This document shows positions 59,310-64,000 of a stretch of DNA of 64,000 nt, piece by piece; position 1 is the stretch's first letter; each line of letters starts with the position of its first letter. The DNA is from Lagopus muta (taxonomy: Eukaryota; Chordata; Aves; Galliformes; Phasianidae). The notes beneath the pieces were generated by a model. It was not told the origin of the DNA. It ran no database searches and saw only the letters and a program-made list of their open reading frames with translations. The translations under genes were made by a program, and so were the position numbers. The DNA lies in contig NC_064437.1 in NCBI RefSeq assembly GCF_023343835.1, positions 22,481,001 through 22,545,000 on the forward strand. Reading direction: 5' to 3'.

Positions 59310-59953
59310 TCTCCTAAACATGAAAACTATGTGAGTTTTAATCTTCCTATACTGATTTCTGGCTATCTTAAATTCTACTTGTAATTCAGTCCTCCATGCA
59401 GCAGTGCTGCCTACTCTAACAGCATTCTTATTTTAGACATCTAATCTTTATCATCTTTTATTTTAAAGCTTTTTTTTTTTTTTTAAGTTGTGGCTGAACC
59501 ATTACTCCAAAATGTATTTTTGTAACATGCAAAAATGTAGGTAGTTCAACAGATATTTCTAAAGGTGGAAAGAAATAGAGCTGATATTTCTTCTCTTTCC
59601 CATCTGTGAAGAGAACTTTAAAAAGTGACCTTCACCAAAAGGAAAATAAGGTGGTTATTTCTTTTCTGAAAGGACAAATACACCTGGATCAAGAATCAGA
59701 GCTCAGTGTAAACTGGACAATGTTCAGTAACTGAAGCATGAGGCAGTAATTTGCCATGCTGTTACCAGCTAATCAGTACTGATTAAAAATTGGTCTTACA
59801 TTTCTTACAGAGATGATATGAGAGCAGCTATGATTTGTAATAAGGACAAGGTTGTTAAGCATATATTTACATACACACAAAAAAAAACAACCAAACATGC
59901 AAGAAACGCAACAAGAAGAAAGCAAAACAAAAACTCCATCAACATTTTCTGAC

Positions 59954-60044
59954 CTGGATTATATCCCTCTCCGTTTTCTTTCCAGAGAGATCAAATGCTG
60001 TGAAAAGCTTGCAAGGGATGGAGGGTGAATTTACATAGATCTGC
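59954..60044 (-). other. RGS13: Candidate untranslated leader exon of RGS13
   Basis: Read on the minus strand, a TTTGCTTTCAG acceptor precedes a 91-nt segment that ends ATATAATCCAG before a GTCAGA donor. It lies 640 nt upstream of the first coding exon, whose own acceptor (CATGTTTAG) sits four bases before the start codon. That layout demands at least one upstream leader exon, and mammalian RGS13 also has 5' untranslated exons. The segment contains ATGTAA, a start codon directly followed by a stop. Transcript evidence would be decisive. Confidence 0.35.
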
Positions 60045-61613
60045 CTGAAAGCAAATCAGTTATCTTGCACGTTATTTATTTCAGGTCATAGTTTCTTTCA
60101 GGTTTGGGTTTGATTGGCATATACTATTCTGGCAGCTTAGTTTTCCTTCCAACTCAAACATGATAAAACACAGAACAAGGCCATATCTCCCAGTGCAGCA
60201 TTCTGAACTTGTCAAATGATCCTGATCTTAGGCTTATTAATGTCCAAATCCAGTTTGGTATTGTGTGAGAGTCTTACCCAGTAGATTTCCTACAGGATAT
60301 TCGAAGCTTCTTAACTTCCCTTAGCGTGGTACTGCAGCTGGGCTGTTTGTGCTCCAGCAGCCCTGCAGGTCTGCCAGTGACTGTTGCTCATTTCCTACTT
60401 TTGTGGAATTCTCCGAACTACGTTCTGCTTGTTTTCTGTATAACTTCCTCTACATTTGCCTATTCATATCACTAGTATTTACTGTGATCTCACCCTCTGC
60501 ACAAAAGGGGATTTTAGAACAATGCAATATTCTATATTTAAAAGCATTACACATTAAGTTCTGGTGTAGGATTATCAACCATCCCCATTGTCTTATTTCA
60601 GTCTTTACCTAGTGCCCTCTTTTTTTTGTATGTCTTCATGTTACGCTTACTGGTCACTGAAATACAAACAAAAACAGCCTTTGAAACCTACAGTTAGTGC
60701 TGCATGGAAATTCCCCGAAAATATGAGATGAAGCAGTAGCTCAGCTACTTCCATCTAAATTCAAAAGTGTCATTCATTATCTTTTTTTTTCTCAAGGTGA
60801 GAAGTCATACTGTATATTGAGATATTGTTGCTCTGAGGAACATTTTAAAGCAGAGTTTGAGGTTTTAAAGAAAATATTGTGCCCCAGAGCTGGCTATGTG
60901 TGTGCATTCGCTATCCAGGCAACCAAGGCTTTGTAATTCTCTTTACATACAAAATATTTCCAAATAGGCCAAGGTACAAAGTGTGCTGATCTTAGGTTTT
61001 TTGTTGTTTTTTTTTTTTTTTAATATTTTATCTTTATCCTTGGGTTTTCTTCATTCCACAGAAGTATGTAGTCTGTACTCCATCAGTCTGTCACTTGTTA
61101 CTGCTGACAATGATGTTATTCTATAAACAAAACAGATCCAGCACGCAAAGCTACAACATGCCCTCGTGCAGTGTGTGCCAATTTTGCATTGGCACAAGTC
61201 ACAAGTACAGCCTGTGACCTTGCCTATGTTTGTGCCCTATTCTCTGTTGCAAATGGTAGCACACGTACGTCATAACTTCTCTGCTTTGGTAATTCAGCCA
61301 GCTATTTGGAGGCTGCAGGAGCTGTTTTCAGCTGGTACATATGAATGTAGGGTGAGTGGGGAAGAGGATATCATGCTTTTTTATATAATAGATATAACTT
61401 TTTTTTTGTAATTATTCACAGTTTTTTTTAATGTGTAGGACCTGCACTTTTCACAGGGCTTTAATCAAAAAGAAAGTCACATGGCTACAATACTTGCAGA
61501 GGAATTATTTGTCTGATAAATGAATTTAAGACTTGAGAGTATTCATTTGTGTACAAGATGTGATATGATACCAATCTAGAGCATTACCTATTTTTGAGCT
61601 TCAACATGTGCTT
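60045..61613. other. DNA upstream of RGS13, nothing firm
   Basis: AT-rich sequence with T runs near 61010 and 61400. Open frames of 87 and 81 codons (60349-60612, 61166-61411) have no domain. The RGS13 promoter could be here or further right, but no TATA box or CpG island stands out. Confidence 0.5.
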
Positions 61614-61790
61614 TCATAGAATCACTACAATCAGAACAGACCTCCAAGATATCCATTCCAAGTGTCCTCATGTCACCAATATTTCTCACTAAACCACGTC
61701 CCTCTGTACAATATTTGAATGTTTCTTGAATTTGCCCAGGCATGGTGACTCCACCACCTCTCTGGGCAGCCTATTCTGTTTTGATTCACA
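61614..61790 (-). mobile_element. CR1 LINE 3' end, minus orientation
   Basis: The plus strand reads TTCATAGAATCACTACAATC, then AGACCTCCAAGATATCC, CCTCTGTACAATATTTG, TGACTCCACCACCTCTCTGG and GCAGCCTATTCTG, i.e. the reverse complement of a CR1 tail beginning with its terminal repeat. It is the only CR1 in the window on the minus strand. It is 5'-truncated; boundaries are approximate. Confidence 0.85.
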
Positions 61791-64000
61791 GCATCTGTAT
61801 ACCAAGCTAGTGAATTGTAAGCTACCTGGTGTCACAGGTTTTGATGCTCCATGCAGGTTTTAGCAGAGCCTTTGGGGAGAAACAGCTTAAGTTTTGCTCA
61901 GTTGCCCTCTGTGATGTCATTCAGACTAATTTGTACTAGGAATTTCACATAAAATATTCACACATGAATGATGAAGAAGCTGTTTATACATCAGGAACAC
62001 TTCTTAAAATAATGCCTTTGCTATTCTGAAGCAATTTTACACGCCAAAAATAAGTGTTTCCTTTCTTATGCTGTGCTTGTAAGCACAAAACATCGTACCT
62101 ATAGAAACTCAAATATCCTTCCTCCTGGTTAAAATTTTCATTTATTAGCTGCATTTGTAGGGATAAGATTCTAAATTTCCTGTGTGGTTTTTTTTTAATT
62201 ATAATTATTTTCTTGAAATGCAGAAGGTCTTACTTCCCTATGGATGTGTCTGCTCTGCATGTGCTGGCGCCTGTCTCGTCTTCTTCCTTATACGTGCCAT
62301 AGGCAAATTGTGCTTGTGGTTTCTATCAGGAACAATTCTGTTGGACTCTGCACCACTGATAGTGACTGTTTGCTCTAAAGTTATCTGGATGTCTCTGCAA
62401 ATCAGCTGCAACAAAATTAAGCTTTGTTTTACTTCATTTAAATCTTTCATGAATTGTCCAAGTTTGGTGACAAATATTTTTAGCCAAGATCTATAAAGTC
62501 TGAAGTCTGTGCTGAAACAAGGTGCGGCACTCTTGCACTACGAACAGGTTTGGTCCTCTTGCATTATGAGGCAAGAACATTAGGTTGTTATGTGAGAGCT
62601 CTGACCCATCAGTGTGAGGTTTGTTATGCTTATAACTGGTCAACGTGGTAATGTGTGCAGTCTGAGTGATGACACTAGAACTTCACTAACTTGTATGAGG
62701 TCCTTTTGTTGTTTTTCTCCTGGCTGTTGCCCAGGTTATGACCTCACGTTAAATTAAGATTAAAATGATCTGTACCTTGTTTATTCTTCTCTGCTGAAGC
62801 ATTTCCAGTTTCCAGTGCAATAGCAATGAAGTTTCTCTGCTTGTCTCTAGAGGATTGTAATGATACCAGTGCTTTGGGAGTCAGCACTATCTTGTAGCAT
62901 TTGGGTAAGTGATTGGAGAGGTGAGGAAAAAAACTTTTTAGAAGGCTAACAGTGGAAGGCTTTCTGGGGTTATTGTCACTTGTGAGTACTTACCTGTGCC
63001 TACACTGGACATGATGTCTGGGTCAGGAAAGGCTCTGTATACATGTATATCTGAAAGTTCTTTTGCATAACATTAAGTATCTTATTTTGGCAAGATCATT
63101 TCCTAGTAAACTTAAACTTTGTAGTGATTAACTATTGCTCATGAGTAATTAGTGACACTGTGATCAAACATCTTTTGCAAAGTACAAGAAAACCACAACA
63201 TGCTTCAATGACAGGTTGCCTGATCAAGCCTGTGTTATGCCTTCCCTCTTATTACATGGATATTCCACTAGATGTCATCTGACATCACTCTGAAGGAGAA
63301 GATGCAAGTAATCAGTTCAAACAGATCTCATGAAGATGGATGTAGGTTTCTGCAGGCTCTGGGGAAACCCTCTGATTGTAGTGAATGATCTTATGTAGCC
63401 TGAAAGGGATTTCTTATCCAGCCAGGAGAGAGAGGGAGACAAGCAATTTGCTGAGGCATTTGTTGGACAGGCTGTCTAACGTGTCTTCTGATACAGCCTT
63501 GTTCATTTGAATCCTTAGATTGCATCCTTAGGGCAGAACTGTGGTGTTGTAAGAACGTGCTGTGGAGGAGCCAATACTACCTGGTTCATTCAGTAGTTAA
63601 GCTGGACATGCTTTAGAGGAAGAAAGCAAAGTGAAGGAAACAGAAAAGCTAAAGATGGAGAGAGAAATTACTATCAAGCCAAAGCTGTTTAACTTGTCAC
63701 TTATTGTGGCCAGTTTTTTTTTTTTCCAAGTATTAAATATATTGTCTAAACTATCTGATACTTGATGACTGTTTTACTGCAATTCTTTTCTTGTCAGCAA
63801 GGATAATGCTTCCAGAGAAATTCTTGCTCAAAGCTTTATATTTCTTTCTGTTCTTTCCCGTGTTCACTCATAAATAGCATCCTTATTAATCCCCATGCTT
63901 TCTCTTTATTCTTCTTTTGCTCTTACAGTCAGTCTTTCCAGTTTGTGTTTCTATTTTAATGCTCCTCTGTTCATTAAGCACCTCGCCTACCTGAACCTGT
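61791..64000. other. Upstream DNA to the window edge, nothing recognised
   Basis: A plus-strand frame of 104 codons (62182-62496) overlaps a 70-codon minus-strand frame starting MKDLNEVKQSLILLQL. Neither matches a family I know and neither has splice signals that persuade me. By synteny RGS1 would be expected further to the right, but no RGS exon is seen before the edge. Confidence 0.5.

Noticed and set aside
62238-62450. Minus-strand frame beginning MKDLNEVKQSLILLQL
   Set aside because: It looks somewhat protein-like but matches nothing I know, has no splice signals or retroelement landmarks, and overlaps a longer plus-strand frame.
1-64000. CRISPR arrays, operons or other prokaryotic systems
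   Set aside because: No regularly spaced direct repeats or tightly packed coding regions exist; the window is clearly vertebrate.

Overview
This window is vertebrate nuclear DNA, almost certainly from a galliform bird and most likely chicken. The evidence is intron-bearing RGS genes with consensus splice sites, at least six CR1 LINE 3' ends (one with the avian CR1 terminal repeat ATTCTATGAT), a Galluhop-like mariner remnant and a small avian-type retroviral solo LTR. There is no prokaryotic gene organisation, and most long open frames are chance frames in non-coding DNA.

Two protein-coding genes can be assembled completely, both on the minus strand. RGS2 (17986-19994, five coding exons, 213 aa) has a GC-rich promoter just to its right and a polyadenylation signal near 17224. 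RGS13 (53781-59309, four coding exons, 163 aa) lies about 34 kb to the right, i.e. 5' of RGS2, with a polyadenylation signal near 53559 and a possible untranslated leader exon at 59954-60044. This order and orientation match the conserved R4-subfamily RGS cluster (RGS18-RGS21-RGS1-RGS13-RGS2 in mammals). The two genes share exon lengths (62 and 167 nt for the two internal exons of the RGS box) and intron phases, as expected of tandem duplicates. Both encode GTPase-activating proteins that switch off G-protein alpha subunits.

Layout: 1-17.2 kb is intergenic DNA downstream of RGS2, with one CR1, microsatellites, a tandem GAAA interferon-regulatory-factor-like motif at 7874 and a splice-bounded 90-nt exon-like segment at 2258. 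17.2-20.6 kb holds RGS2 with its 3' UTR and CpG-rich promoter. 20.7-53.5 kb is the intergenic interval between RGS2 and RGS13: four CR1 tails, a 227-bp solo LTR with a perfect 6-bp target duplication (47966-48192), a mariner remnant (48385-48732), several long poly(T) tracts, and a notable cluster of octamer (POU-factor) motifs at 38967. 53.5-60.0 kb is RGS13. 60-64 kb is upstream sequence with one minus-strand CR1.

I found no wholly new system. The points most worth checking are the regulatory motif clusters around two immune-expressed RGS genes, the alternative-start arrangement of RGS2, the leader-exon candidate of RGS13 and the intact solo LTR. Nothing here was aligned to a database; all family calls rest on recognition of the translated sequence and motifs.
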